Origin: an uncultured Oscillospiraceae bacterium
Lineage (GTDB): Bacteria > Bacillota > Clostridia > Oscillospirales > Oscillospiraceae
Direction of reading: 5' to 3'
Assembly (NCBI GenBank): GCA_947626905.1
Contig: CANQUE010000002.1
Span: forward strand, 1 to 64,000
Length of the DNA: 64,000 bases
Part shown: in pieces, positions 27,724 through 37,406 of the stretch
Position numbering within the stretch: position 1 is the stretch's first letter
Layout: each line of letters opens with the position of its first letter
Program-made: the position numbers and the translations under genes
The notes under the pieces: model-generated
Told to the model about the DNA's origin: nothing
The model's database searches: none
What the model saw: only the letters and a program-made list of their open reading frames with translations

Positions 27724-27861
27724 TTTGATGCTCTCCTACCGTAATGCGATCTCAAGGTCATTATACTACCGTTCTCAGACACTGGCAAGGAATTTTCCCC
27801 CAGCAAACATTAAAATATTATTAATTCTTCTAATGTTTTCACCGGTAAAGTCTCCCGCGCG

Positions 27862-27897
27862 AAAAACTGGACGCGCCCATCGGGACGCGTCCGGTTT
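27862..27897 (-). terminator. Terminator downstream of DUF4364 gene (27899..28426)
   Basis: Minus strand CCGGACGCG...CGCGTCCAGTTTTTC. Confidence 0.7.
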
Positions 27898-27898
27898 C

Positions 27899-28426
27899 TC
27901 ACTGCTCCAAAAGGATCTGCAGGATCTGGTTGTATATCTGCTCCGCATCGGCCCGAAAGCGTTTCTCCATGGTCTGGGCCTGGGCCTCATCCGGCGCCGC
28001 CAGGCGCAGGGAGATGACCTCCCCCATCCCGTCGGACAGCCGCAGACTCACCGTCTTTCCCTTTTTATAGCCCGGTTCCACCGCCGTTTCGATCATGCTG
28101 GCCCGGCGCATGGCCGCCGCCACAGGGGCGGTGAGCCGCTCCGCCTTGGCCCGCACGGTGTAGGGCAGGCTGGAGGAAACGGTGTTCACGTTCCGGCGGC
28201 CTTTCTCGGTGATGGCGTATTTGCCGTTTTCCTCGGTGACATGGCCCGTCTGGATCAGCTCCCCCAGACAGTCCGTATAGTCGAACCAGGTGAATCCCCC
28301 GTCAAACAGCGCCAGGTCGGACAGCGTCACCGGCTCCACCGGCTTTGGCAGCTTTTCCAATATGTAGAGGATCAGAATCTTAATGTCCAGCTTATCCCGG
28401 ATAAACCCCAAATGCTCCACGGGCAA
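27899..28426 (-). CDS. DUF4364 family protein (winged-helix-like)
   Basis: DKLDIKILILYILEKLPKPVEPVTLSDLALFDGGFTWFDYTDCLGELIQTGHV...YAITEKGRRNV. Confidence 0.82.
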   Translation of the reverse strand: MPVEHLGFIRDKLDIKILILYILEKLPKPVEPVTLSDLALFDGGFTWFDYTDCLGELIQTGHVTEENGKYAITEKGRRNVNTVSSSLPYTVRAKAERLTAPVAAAMRRASMIETAVEPGYKKGKTVSLRLSDGMGEVISLRLAAPDEAQAQTMEKRFRADAEQIYNQILQILLEQ

Positions 28427-28616
28427 AGCCCCCTTCCCGCCGCCTCGTTCCCCGCGGCCATTCCAATATGGTATCTCGGTGTATCATAGCGGTTTCGGCG
28501 CTATTGTACCACATTTTTGCCCACCCGTACAGGAAAACTTCACAATTTCCCCGCCGGGGCATAGACTGTACTGAATCCGCCGGGACGGCCCGGCGACCAT
28601 GATAGGAGGTATCAGC

Positions 28617-29426
28617 ATGGCGGACAGCCAGGAATGCACCGAAGCCGTGTGCATCCATACAAGGAAAATATACGACAGCTGCCGCGATAAGGACTGTGTG
28701 GAGGATCTGCGTGTCTACCCCACCGCCAGCTCCCAGCCGTACATAGAGAGCGCCTTCAGCGTACGGCCCACCGGGGCCGCGCTGCTGTTTGCGGATGTGG
28801 ACGTTGACGAGATCAGTTTCAACCGGGGCTATTACACCGTGGACGTGACCTATTTCTATGAGGTCAGCGGCGTCACCTTCCCGGGGGAGAACCCGGTGAA
28901 CGGCCTGGCCGTATTCAACAAGCGGGTCATGCTCTTCGGCAGCGAGGGTTCCGCCAAGGTATTCTCCTCCGACGGCGCCTTTGCCGACAGCTACACCCAG
29001 CCCATTGCCGTGGTGGAGTGCGTGGACCCCATCGCCTTGAATATGAAGGTCGTGGACGCCTGCCCCACCGGGCTGACGGCGGACGTGTCCGCCATTCCCG
29101 CGGCGATCCTGGCCCACTTCGGAGAGGATCTGGTGCTGACGGACAGCTCCCGGATGCTGCTGACCACTCTGGGGCAGTTTTCCATCATCCGCCTGGAGCG
29201 GGACAGCCAGCTGGTGGTGCCGGTCTATGACTACTGCCTGCCCGACAAGGACTGCGTATCCAGCGACCAGGACGATCCCTGCACCATGTTTGGGCGCATT
29301 CGATTCCCCGTGGAAGAATTTTTCCCGCCCGACAGCATCGACGCCGCGGAGGATTACCGCTCCGCCATCCAGAACCTGAACATCTCCCAGTCCCCCGCCG
29401 TGAATCCCGGCGGCGGCAGCAACTGA
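28617..29426 (+). CDS. Conserved clostridial hypothetical protein with N-terminal Cys motif, possibly spore-associated
   Basis: SD aggaggt; ECTEAVCIHTRKIYDSCRDKDCVEDLRVYPTASSQ...SFNRGYYTVDVTYFYEVSG. Confidence 0.7.
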   Translation: MADSQECTEAVCIHTRKIYDSCRDKDCVEDLRVYPTASSQPYIESAFSVRPTGAALLFADVDVDEISFNRGYYTVDVTYFYEVSGVTFPGENPVNGLAVFNKRVMLFGSEGSAKVFSSDGAFADSYTQPIAVVECVDPIALNMKVVDACPTGLTADVSAIPAAILAHFGEDLVLTDSSRMLLTTLGQFSIIRLERDSQLVVPVYDYCLPDKDCVSSDQDDPCTMFGRIRFPVEEFFPPDSIDAAEDYRSAIQNLNISQSPAVNPGGGSN

Positions 29427-29431
29427 ATCTG

Positions 29432-29472
29432 AAAAAACGGACTGCCGCGTGGGCGGCAGTCCGTTGTCTTTT
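29432..29472 (+). terminator. Terminator downstream of 28617..29426
   Basis: ACGGACTGCCGC-GTGG-GCGGCAGTCCGT then TGTCTTTT. Confidence 0.75.
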
Positions 29473-29473
29473 A

Positions 29474-30559
29474 TCATCCCGCGACCCGGGAGGCATGTTT
29501 TTTGTCCCACGCAACGGAGAGCTTTTGAAAGCCCCGAAAAAAAAGCTTCTCCACCGTGGCCCGGCGCAGCAGGTCTATGGCCAGGCATATGAGGAACACC
29601 GCCAGGATCTTGATCAGCGCATGGAGATAGGACGCGCTGAGATAGTCCGTGTTGGGCCAAAGCTGCCGCCAGATGAGCGGCCGCATCAGTTCGTTGTCAT
29701 GGATGAGATATATCCCCAGCACAGACCCCGCGATCCGGTCCACCGCGCCGCTGTGAAACTCGATATTGGAAAAATACAGGAACAGACTGATCGCCATCAC
29801 GACCGCCGGCAGCATATTGACTTCCCTGAAATACCTCGCATTGGCGATAAGCGCGTCATTGTGCAGCCACGCCCCGATGGCGTCCAGCGCACCGGCCGAC
29901 AGGACCAAAGCCAGCGCGGACAGCAGCGCGACCGCCAGATTCCACCGGTTGTTATATGTCGTTTTCCCATGCACGTGGAGCTTGATATAGGCGCCGGTCA
30001 AATACATCACCAGGAAAAGGTCCACGTTGCTGAACACCCACGCGTTCACAGTGAACGTCGGCGCCAGGCACCAAATGACGTACACCACCAGCAAAAGCCG
30101 CCGGTAGACCTCTTTGCTCATGGCGTGGATGAAAAGATTGACGAAGGGTATGAACGGATAAAAGACAAGATAGTATACCAGGAACCAATTGCCATGGAAA
30201 AAGGGGACAAAAGCGTTCAAAGCCTCCGTGACCGTGAAGGGACGGCCGCCCAGCAGCACGAAGCCCAGCCATATGACCACAGAATAGAAGATCATCTCCG
30301 CGGCCACCGGAACGATGCGCTTATAGTGGCCCTCCGCCGTATGTTCCGCCATGCAAAATCCGGTGATCAGGATAAAAACGGAGCAGGAAAGCCGCCCAAA
30401 CATCCCCAGGCTCTGGACGAATACAGCCCCCGGCGACAGCGTGCCGGCTGAAAAAGGCGCATATCCCCCGTGCGCACAATAATGATGGCCGATGATCAGC
30501 AGGATGCATATGATCCGAAGCAGCTCCAGGCTGGAGTTGCGCGCATGCTTTTGTTTCAC
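29474..30559 (-). CDS. Acyltransferase 3 family membrane protein
   Basis: NSSLELLRIICILLIIGHHYCAHG...; multi-TM. Confidence 0.87.
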   Translation of the reverse strand: MKQKHARNSSLELLRIICILLIIGHHYCAHGGYAPFSAGTLSPGAVFVQSLGMFGRLSCSVFILITGFCMAEHTAEGHYKRIVPVAAEMIFYSVVIWLGFVLLGGRPFTVTEALNAFVPFFHGNWFLVYYLVFYPFIPFVNLFIHAMSKEVYRRLLLVVYVIWCLAPTFTVNAWVFSNVDLFLVMYLTGAYIKLHVHGKTTYNNRWNLAVALLSALALVLSAGALDAIGAWLHNDALIANARYFREVNMLPAVVMAISLFLYFSNIEFHSGAVDRIAGSVLGIYLIHDNELMRPLIWRQLWPNTDYLSASYLHALIKILAVFLICLAIDLLRRATVEKLFFRGFQKLSVAWDKKHASRVAG

Positions 30560-30615
30560 ACTACGGTCCCTCTTTTCTCTCTGACCGATGGCTGCCGCCC
30601 CCGCCCTACATACCG

Positions 30616-31281
30616 TTACGGCAGGCTCTTGGGGACGATGTTGTTCTGTGCTTTGTAGATAGAATTGGCCGAGACCACGCCCCGGACGGAAGAGAGCGGA
30701 TAGATGTTGCTGTCCGGGCCGATGACCGTGCCCGGATTGAGCACGCTGCCGCAGCCCACCTCCACCCGGTCGCCGATCATGGCCCCCACCTTTTTCCGGC
30801 CGGTGGGGATCTCCTCTTTGCCGTTGTGGACGATCACAGGCTGCCTGTCGCTCTTCACGTTGGAGGTGATGCTCCCCGCGCCCATATGGGCCTTATAGCC
30901 CAAAATGGAATCTCCCACATAATTGTAGTGCGGGACCTGTACGTTGTCGAAGAGGATCACATTCTTCATCTCCGTGGAATTGCCCACCACGCAGTTGTCC
31001 CCTACCAAAACGCCGCCCCGGATAAAGGCGCACTGGCGCACCTCGGTGCCGTGGCCGATGATACAGGGGCCCTTGATATAGGCGGTGGGGAACACCGTGG
31101 CGTCCTTCGCGATCCATACGTCCTCCGCCGGGTGGTCATATTCCTCCGCGGACAGCCTGGCGCCCAGGGTCAGAACGAGATCGCCGATACCGTCCAGGGC
31201 CTCCCAGGGATAACGGGTGTTCTCCAAAAGAGGCCTCGCGGCGGTATGGGACAGATCAAACAGCTGGCGAGTTTCCATCAT
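30616..31281 (-). CDS. Left-handed beta-helix (hexapeptide) GlmU-like sugar acyltransferase/nucleotidyltransferase-related protein
   Basis: IAKDATVFPTAYIKGPCIIGHGTEVRQCAFIRGGVLVGDNCVVGNSTEMKNVILFDN hexapeptides; overlaps glmM. Confidence 0.82.
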   Translation of the reverse strand: MMETRQLFDLSHTAARPLLENTRYPWEALDGIGDLVLTLGARLSAEEYDHPAEDVWIAKDATVFPTAYIKGPCIIGHGTEVRQCAFIRGGVLVGDNCVVGNSTEMKNVILFDNVQVPHYNYVGDSILGYKAHMGAGSITSNVKSDRQPVIVHNGKEEIPTGRKKVGAMIGDRVEVGCGSVLNPGTVIGPDSNIYPLSSVRGVVSANSIYKAQNNIVPKSLP

Positions 31282-32633
31282 TTGCGCACCTCCACCAACA
31301 GGCCCCTCTTCTCCATGGCGGCGATGATCCGGTCCACGCTCTGCTCGCACAGGCCGGGCGTAGCGGCCTCCGCCATGACCCGCAGCACCGGTTCCGTGCC
31401 GCTTTTGCGCAGCAGCACCCGGCCGTTGGAGCCCAGCTCCTTCTCCACCGCGGCCACCTCCGCCTGCACGCTCTCATCCGCCAGGGCCGTTTCCTTGTCT
31501 GTGACCACCACGTTTTTCAGCACCTGCGGGTACATCCGCACCGGCGCGGCCAGGGCGGACAGGGGCAGATTGGTCTGGATCATCGCCCGCATGATCATGA
31601 TGGCGGTGATGAGCCCATCTCCGGAGCGGGCGTATTTGCGGAAGATGATGTGGCCGGACTGTTCGCCGCCGATCAGGTGGTTGTTGGCCTTCATGTTCTC
31701 ATATACATACCGGTCGCCCACAGCGGTCTTTTCATAGCCGATGCCGATCTCATCCAGCGCCTTATAAAGCCCCAGGTTGCTCATCACCGTGGTAACCACG
31801 GTGTTATCCGGAAGCTGTCCGTCCTCTTTCATCCGCTTGGCGCAGATGTACATGATCTTGTCGCCGTTGATCACCTCGCCCCGCTCGTCCACCGCCAGGC
31901 ACCGGTCTCCGTCTCCGTCAAAGGCGAAGCCGCAGTCCACCTGGCCCTGGCGAACCAGCGCCTGGAGCTGCTCAAGATGGGTCGAGCCGCAGCCGGCGTT
32001 GATGTTGAGCCCGTCCGGCCGGTCGTTGATGACCTTCACTTTCGCGCCCAGGGCGGTGAATACGCTCCGGGCGATCATCCACGTGCTTCCGTTGGCGCAG
32101 TCCAGCGCCACGGTGCGGTCTTCAAAGGGGCAGTCCGCCAAGCTGGCCAGGCGGCCTATGTAGCGGTTGCGCCCGGAGTAGAAGTCCACCGTGCAGCCGA
32201 TCCGGTCCTTTGTGGCGTAAGGCAGAGGGCCCGTCTTGCCGTCGATATAATCCTCGATGGCGTCCTGGAGGGCGTCGTCCATCTTCTCCCCGTCGCCGTT
32301 GAGCAGCTTGATGCCGTTGTCATAGTACGGGTTGTGGCTGGCCGAGATCATCACGCCGCAGTCAAAGCCCTCGCTGCGGGTGATGTAGGCCACGCAGGGC
32401 GTGGTCGTCACATGCAGCAGATACGCGTCCGCGCCGGAGGATACGAGCCCCGCCGCCAGAGCGTTTTCATACATGTAGCTGCTGCGGCGGGTATCCTTGC
32501 CGATGACGATCCGGGCTTTATGGGTCTTGCCGTAATACCAGCCCAGGTACCGGCCGATCTGAAATGCGTGGACGGGATCGAGGACCACATTGGCCTCTCC
32601 GCGGAATCCGTCCGTTCCGAAATACTTTCCCAC
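31278..32633 (-). CDS. glmM: Phosphoglucosamine mutase
   Basis: GKYFGTDGFRGEAN; MISASHNPYYDNGIKLLNGDGEK; FDGDGDRCLAVD. Confidence 0.96.
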   Translation of the reverse strand: MGKYFGTDGFRGEANVVLDPVHAFQIGRYLGWYYGKTHKARIVIGKDTRRSSYMYENALAAGLVSSGADAYLLHVTTTPCVAYITRSEGFDCGVMISASHNPYYDNGIKLLNGDGEKMDDALQDAIEDYIDGKTGPLPYATKDRIGCTVDFYSGRNRYIGRLASLADCPFEDRTVALDCANGSTWMIARSVFTALGAKVKVINDRPDGLNINAGCGSTHLEQLQALVRQGQVDCGFAFDGDGDRCLAVDERGEVINGDKIMYICAKRMKEDGQLPDNTVVTTVMSNLGLYKALDEIGIGYEKTAVGDRYVYENMKANNHLIGGEQSGHIIFRKYARSGDGLITAIMIMRAMIQTNLPLSALAAPVRMYPQVLKNVVVTDKETALADESVQAEVAAVEKELGSNGRVLLRKSGTEPVLRVMAEAATPGLCEQSVDRIIAAMEKRGLLVEVRK

Positions 32634-32701
32634 TGTTTCTTCTTTCTCCTTGATGCGAATTTCCTGCTCATAAGGCGGGCCGCCGGCGGCATACTAACGC
32701 C

Positions 32702-33379
32702 ATGCTATATAAGATCGTGATCCATTCGATTACTATGTATGCGCTGCTCATCCTGTTCATGCGGGTGATGGGCAAGCGGCAGCTGGGCCAGCTGGAACCG
32801 TCAGAGCTGGTGGTGACCATCCTGATCTCCGAGGTGGCCTCCACGCCCATGGCCGAGCCGGACAAGCCGCTGTATTACGGCATCGTGCCGGTATTCGTGC
32901 TGTTTCTGCTGGAACTGCTGATGAGCCTGGCCACGGCCAAGAGCGTGCGCCTGCGGACACTGCTGTCCGGCAAGCCCTCCCTGCTCATCGCCCATGGGCG
33001 CATCGACCAGACCCAGATGCGCCGCAACCGCTTCACCCCCGACGAACTGGCCGAGGCGCTGCGCAGCCAGGGCGCCCTGGATCTGAACCAGGTCCAATAC
33101 GCCATTCTGGAGACCGACGGGCAGCTCAACGTGATCATGGACCCCGCCGACCGCCCTGTCACCGCCGGCCAGATGGGCCTCGGGACGGAGGACGCCGGAT
33201 ATCCCATGATCGTGATCAACGACGGCCGGGTGCTGGGGGAAAACCTGAAGCTGCTGGGCAAAGACGAGAAGTGGCTGGAAAAACGGCTCCGGGCCCAGAA
33301 TATCCCTTCGGCAAAAGACGTATACCTGATGACCGTGGACATGGCCGGGGGCGTATTTCTCTCTCCGAAAGAGCGCTAA
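32702..33379 (+). CDS. DUF421 domain membrane protein (YetF/YcaP-like)
   Basis: [36 protein letters not shown]...[27 protein letters not shown]. Confidence 0.9.
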   Translation: MLYKIVIHSITMYALLILFMRVMGKRQLGQLEPSELVVTILISEVASTPMAEPDKPLYYGIVPVFVLFLLELLMSLATAKSVRLRTLLSGKPSLLIAHGRIDQTQMRRNRFTPDELAEALRSQGALDLNQVQYAILETDGQLNVIMDPADRPVTAGQMGLGTEDAGYPMIVINDGRVLGENLKLLGKDEKWLEKRLRAQNIPSAKDVYLMTVDMAGGVFLSPKER

Positions 33380-33843
33380 GCGTCCTTGGTCTTGTCCCCC
33401 AGGAGCTTGGTCAGCTCCTCCATAAAGGTGTTGATGTCCTTGAACTGCCGGTACACGCTGGCGAATCGGACATAGGAAACCTCGTCCACGGCCTTCAGCT
33501 GCTCCATCACCATATCCCCCACCTCGGCGGTGGAAACCTCCCGTTCCAGGGCGCTCTGAAGCTCCGCCTCGATGGAGTCGGCGATGGACTCGATCTTGTC
33601 CAGCGGCACCGTCCGCTTCTCGCAGGCCCTGACCATGGAGTTGATGAGCTTTACTTTATCAAAAGTCTGGCGGCTGCCGTCCCGCTTCACCACCACCAGG
33701 GGCATCCGCTCCACCTTCTCGTAGGTGGTGAACCGCTTGCCGCACATCAGGCACTCCCTCCGGCGGCGGATGGTGCTCCCCTCGTCCGCCGGGCGGGAGT
33801 CGATGACCTTGCTCTCGCTGTAACCGCAATAGGGACATTTCAT
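33376..33843 (-). CDS. nrdR: Transcriptional repressor NrdR
   Basis: [45 protein letters not shown]. Confidence 0.97.
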   Translation of the reverse strand: MKCPYCGYSESKVIDSRPADEGSTIRRRRECLMCGKRFTTYEKVERMPLVVVKRDGSRQTFDKVKLINSMVRACEKRTVPLDKIESIADSIEAELQSALEREVSTAEVGDMVMEQLKAVDEVSYVRFASVYRQFKDINTFMEELTKLLGDKTKDA

Positions 33844-34007
33844 TTCGATCGTCCTCCCGATCCTCTTTGCCGCGGCCCTGGCCGCTGATTTACATAATTA
33901 TACCATACTCTCTGCCATATTGCCACAAAAATGTTTGTCTTTTTCGGGAAATATCTTACCTTTTTGCCGTTTGTTTCCGGTTTTTCCCTGGAAGCAGCTT
34001 GTTCTTA

Positions 34008-34036
34008 TTGAAAAAACAGCCCGGATATTATATAAT
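34008..34036 (+). promoter_or_regulatory. Predicted sigma-A promoter for the Sir2 gene
   Basis: TTGAAA - 17 nt - TATAAT. Confidence 0.75.
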
Positions 34037-34060
34037 AAATTGATTTAGGGACCCCAAATT

Positions 34061-34807
34061 ATGGGAACAGTACAGGAGGAGGCATGGGCCGTGGACACAG
34101 CTGTACAGACCTTGCGCCAGTGGGTGGCCGGGAGCAAAAACATCGTGTTTTTCGGCGGCGCCGGCGTATCTACCGAGAGCGGCATCCCGGATTTCCGCAG
34201 CGTGGACGGGCTGTATAACCAGCAGTGGGCCTATCCCCCTGAGACCATCCTGTCCCACAGCTTCTTTGAGCGGGACCCGGCGGAGTTTTACCGCTTCTAC
34301 CGGGCGAAGCTGGTGGTGAAGGACGCCAAGCCCAACGCCGCCCATCGGAAACTGGCCCAATGGGAAAAGGAGGGCCGGCTCCGGGCCGTCCTCACCCAGA
34401 ACATCGACGGCCTGCACCAGGCTGCGGGCAGCCGGGAGGTCCTGGAGCTGCACGGCTCCACCCTGCGCTGCTACTGCGCCCGGTGCCGGAAGAGCTATCC
34501 CCCCTCCTTTATCAACGACGGCGAGGGCGTGCCCCGGTGCGGATGCGGCGGGATCGTCCGGCCGGACGTGGTGCTGTATGAGGAGCCTCTGGACGAGGAT
34601 ATCCTCCAGCGAAGCGTCATGCACATCCGGGCGGCGGATATGCTCATCATCGGCGGCACGAGCCTGGCGGTGTATCCCGCGGCGGGGCTGATCAACTACT
34701 ACCGGGGCAGCCGGCTCGTGCTGGTGAACCGGGGGGCGACGCCCCGGGACGCCGAAGCGGACCTGATCGTCCGGGGCAACATCGGACAGATATTCTCTCA
34801 GCTATGA
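34061..34807 (+). CDS. cobB: NAD-dependent protein deacylase (Sir2 family)
   Basis: [46 protein letters not shown] zinc Cys. A GTG start at 34091 is an alternative. Confidence 0.93.
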   Translation: MGTVQEEAWAVDTAVQTLRQWVAGSKNIVFFGGAGVSTESGIPDFRSVDGLYNQQWAYPPETILSHSFFERDPAEFYRFYRAKLVVKDAKPNAAHRKLAQWEKEGRLRAVLTQNIDGLHQAAGSREVLELHGSTLRCYCARCRKSYPPSFINDGEGVPRCGCGGIVRPDVVLYEEPLDEDILQRSVMHIRAADMLIIGGTSLAVYPAAGLINYYRGSRLVLVNRGATPRDAEADLIVRGNIGQIFSQL

Positions 34808-35523
34808 GCATACGCGTCCTGTCCGTTTGCTTCGACCATCTGACCCTCGCCTCCGCCGCGGACCGGGCCATGGAGCTGATCCGCAGCGGGAAGAGCGCCT
34901 ATGTATGCACCCCCAACCCGGAGATCGTCTGGATGTGCCGCTCCGATCCGGCCCTGGACGCCGCCGTCGCCGGGGCGGACATGACCACCGCCGACGGGAC
35001 GGGCATCCTCTGGGCCGCCAAGCTGTTGGGACAGCCCCTTCCGGAGCGGGTGACCGGCTACGATCTGATGACGGCCGTGCTGGAAAGGCTGTCCGGGCGC
35101 GTCTATTTTCTCGGCGGAAAGCCCGGCGTGGCCCAGAGGGCGGCGCAGGCCGTTTCCGCCCGGTATCCCGCCGTGATCCCGGCCGGGTGCCGGGACGGAT
35201 ATTTCGACGACCCCGCGCCGGTGCTGGCGGACATCCTGGCGGCGGAGCCCGACCTCATTTTGGTGTGCCTGGGCTCTCCCAAGCAGGAGCTCTTTATGGC
35301 CGACGCCCGTAAAACGCTGCCCCGGGGACTGATGATGGGCCTGGGCGGGAGTCTGGACGTGCTGGCCGGGGACGTGCCCCGGGCCCCGGAGCGGTGGCAG
35401 AAAGCGGGTCTTGAATGGCTGTACCGGATCCTGCGCCAGCCGCGGCGGCTCGTCCGGCTGCCAAGGCTCGCGGCCTTCGTGCTGGCGGTGCTGGGTCAGA
35501 AAGTAAAAAACCGGGGCTCATAA
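34804..35523 (+). CDS. WecG/TagA/CpsF family glycosyltransferase
   Basis: YVCTPNPEIVWMCRSDPALDAAVAGADMTTADGTGILWAAKLLG...VCLGSPKQELFM. Confidence 0.93.
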   Translation: MSIRVLSVCFDHLTLASAADRAMELIRSGKSAYVCTPNPEIVWMCRSDPALDAAVAGADMTTADGTGILWAAKLLGQPLPERVTGYDLMTAVLERLSGRVYFLGGKPGVAQRAAQAVSARYPAVIPAGCRDGYFDDPAPVLADILAAEPDLILVCLGSPKQELFMADARKTLPRGLMMGLGGSLDVLAGDVPRAPERWQKAGLEWLYRILRQPRRLVRLPRLAAFVLAVLGQKVKNRGS

Positions 35524-35532
35524 AGAGCCCCG
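35504..35532 (-). terminator. Minus-strand terminator for the Gly-Cys microprotein, embedded in the end of the glycosyltransferase CDS
   Basis: Minus strand CGGGGCTC-TTTAT-GAGCCCCG-GTTTTTT. Confidence 0.65.
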
Positions 35533-35570
35533 AGCGCAGACTGGTCTATATCTGTTTATCCCGGCGGAGA

Positions 35571-35711
35571 TCAGTTGCAGCCGCAGCCGCACCCACAGCC
35601 GTTGTTGTTGTCGTTGCAGCCGCAGCCGCAGCCATAGCCGCCGGCCACGGAGAACAGGAGGATCAGGATGATGATGAGCCAGAGCCAGCTGTAAGAATTG
35701 TTGTAGAACAT
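35571..35711 (-). CDS. 46-aa membrane microprotein with Gly-Cys repeats (YjcZ-like architecture)
   Basis: MFYNNSYSWLWLIIILILLFSVAGGYGCGCGCNDNNNGCGCGCGCN*; SD aaaggg upstream; own terminator. Confidence 0.7.
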   Translation of the reverse strand: MFYNNSYSWLWLIIILILLFSVAGGYGCGCGCNDNNNGCGCGCGCN

Positions 35712-35840
35712 GATGTTTTCCCTTTCTGCGCGCTTTATTTGTCGCGGCCGTGCCTGCGCGGCATAGGCCCGGCGCGTTGTCATCCGAGCCATATTATGAC
35801 CGACCGCCTCCGGGCGTGACGAAGCATAAGGAGCGAATCA

Positions 35841-37373
35841 ATGTCCCAAATGACACCCAACGACGAATACGACATCTACGGCGGGCCCGGCCCCGACGGG
35901 GGACCGGACGAGGGAGAAACGTACGCCGGCGATCCGGCCGTTTCCGAGGACGGCTCCTATCTCACCCCGGACGCCCCCCGGCACGCCGCTCCCGAACCGG
36001 AGCCGGAGGAGCAGGTCATGCCCGTTCCCCGGGACAAGCGCTTCGGCCGTCTGCGCTCCGGATCGAGCGGCCGGCCCAGAGGCCGGCTGGCAAAGAGGGG
36101 GAAATCTTCCGGCACGGCGATGCCTGTGGAGCGGGAAACGCCCATCGTGGGCCGGTACCTGCGGCAGGGCCAGATGCTGGTCTACGACTCTGAGCTGGAC
36201 GATGTGGATTATACCGACAGCGAGGACCTGCCCGAGGTACGGGACTATCTGCCTGTGCGTTTTCGCCGGTATGGCCGCAGCGGCCTGGGGGGCGGACTGC
36301 TGTACGCCCTGTTCGTGATCAGCGTCAGCGTGATCCTGGCCTGCTTCGCCTGGATGTGCGCGGTGGACGTGCTGGCGCTGAACAAGGATTTGGTCTCCTC
36401 CCCGGTCACCATCCTCCCCTATGAGCCCACCGGCGACATGCCCACCACCGTCACCACCAAAAACGCCGACGGCGAAGAGGTGGAAGTGGAGATCAAGGTG
36501 GACATCGACCAGGCGGCGGAAGCGCTGAAGAACGCCGGGATCATCGAATACAAATGGCTGTTCAAACTGTTCGCCCAGTTCTCTCACGCCAACATCAAGA
36601 TGGACCCGGGCACTTATGACCTGGATACCTCCCTGGATTACCGGGCCCTGGTGACCAAGATGCAGTTCGGCTCCGGCGCCCAGGAGATCACCAAGATCAC
36701 CTTCCCCGAGGGCTTCTCTCTGGAACAGATCTTCACCCTTTTGGAACAGCAATATATCGCGAAAAAGGAAGACCTTTACGAGGCCTGCGCCAACTATGAG
36801 TACGACCTGGACTTCCTGGCGGATCTCCCCTATGGGGACCCGGAACGGCTGGAGGGTTACCTGTTCCCGGACACCTACGAATTCTATCAGAGCGAGGGCG
36901 CGTCCAACGCCATCCGGCGGTTCCTGCGCAACTTCAACAACCGGTTCACCGATGAGATGCGGGATAAGGCCGCCGCCCGGGGCCTGACCATCCGGGAGGT
37001 GCTCACCATGGCCTCCCTCATCGAAAAGGAGGCGGGCGCCACGCCGGGCGAGCGGGAAAAGATCGCCTCCGTCATATACAACCGTATCAGCGCCGGGATG
37101 CCCCTGGGTCTGGACAGCACGATAAACTATATCAAGGGCACCAGCACCTTCGATCTGACCCAGGACGACCTGAAGATCGACAGCCCGTACAACACGTATC
37201 TGTACACGGGTCTTCCTCCCGGGCCCATCTGCAACCCCGGTCTGGACTCCATCAAAGCCGTGCTCGACCCTGACAGCACCGGCTATTACTACTGGTATTC
37301 CGTGGACGGCGTCACCTACTTCTTCGCCACCAATGAAGAGCAGCTGGCCTTCGCTCACGACCACCCCGTCTGA
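35841..37373 (+). CDS. mltG: Endolytic transglycosylase MltG
   Basis: ITFPEGFSLEQIFTLLEQ; LEGYLFPDTYEFYQ; MASLIEKEAGATPGEREKIASVIYNRISAGMPLGLDST. Confidence 0.94.
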   Translation: MSQMTPNDEYDIYGGPGPDGGPDEGETYAGDPAVSEDGSYLTPDAPRHAAPEPEPEEQVMPVPRDKRFGRLRSGSSGRPRGRLAKRGKSSGTAMPVERETPIVGRYLRQGQMLVYDSELDDVDYTDSEDLPEVRDYLPVRFRRYGRSGLGGGLLYALFVISVSVILACFAWMCAVDVLALNKDLVSSPVTILPYEPTGDMPTTVTTKNADGEEVEVEIKVDIDQAAEALKNAGIIEYKWLFKLFAQFSHANIKMDPGTYDLDTSLDYRALVTKMQFGSGAQEITKITFPEGFSLEQIFTLLEQQYIAKKEDLYEACANYEYDLDFLADLPYGDPERLEGYLFPDTYEFYQSEGASNAIRRFLRNFNNRFTDEMRDKAAARGLTIREVLTMASLIEKEAGATPGEREKIASVIYNRISAGMPLGLDSTINYIKGTSTFDLTQDDLKIDSPYNTYLYTGLPPGPICNPGLDSIKAVLDPDSTGYYYWYSVDGVTYFFATNEEQLAFAHDHPV

Positions 37374-37406
37374 TCCCATCAATCCACCTAGAGAGGTAAG
37401 TCAAAT

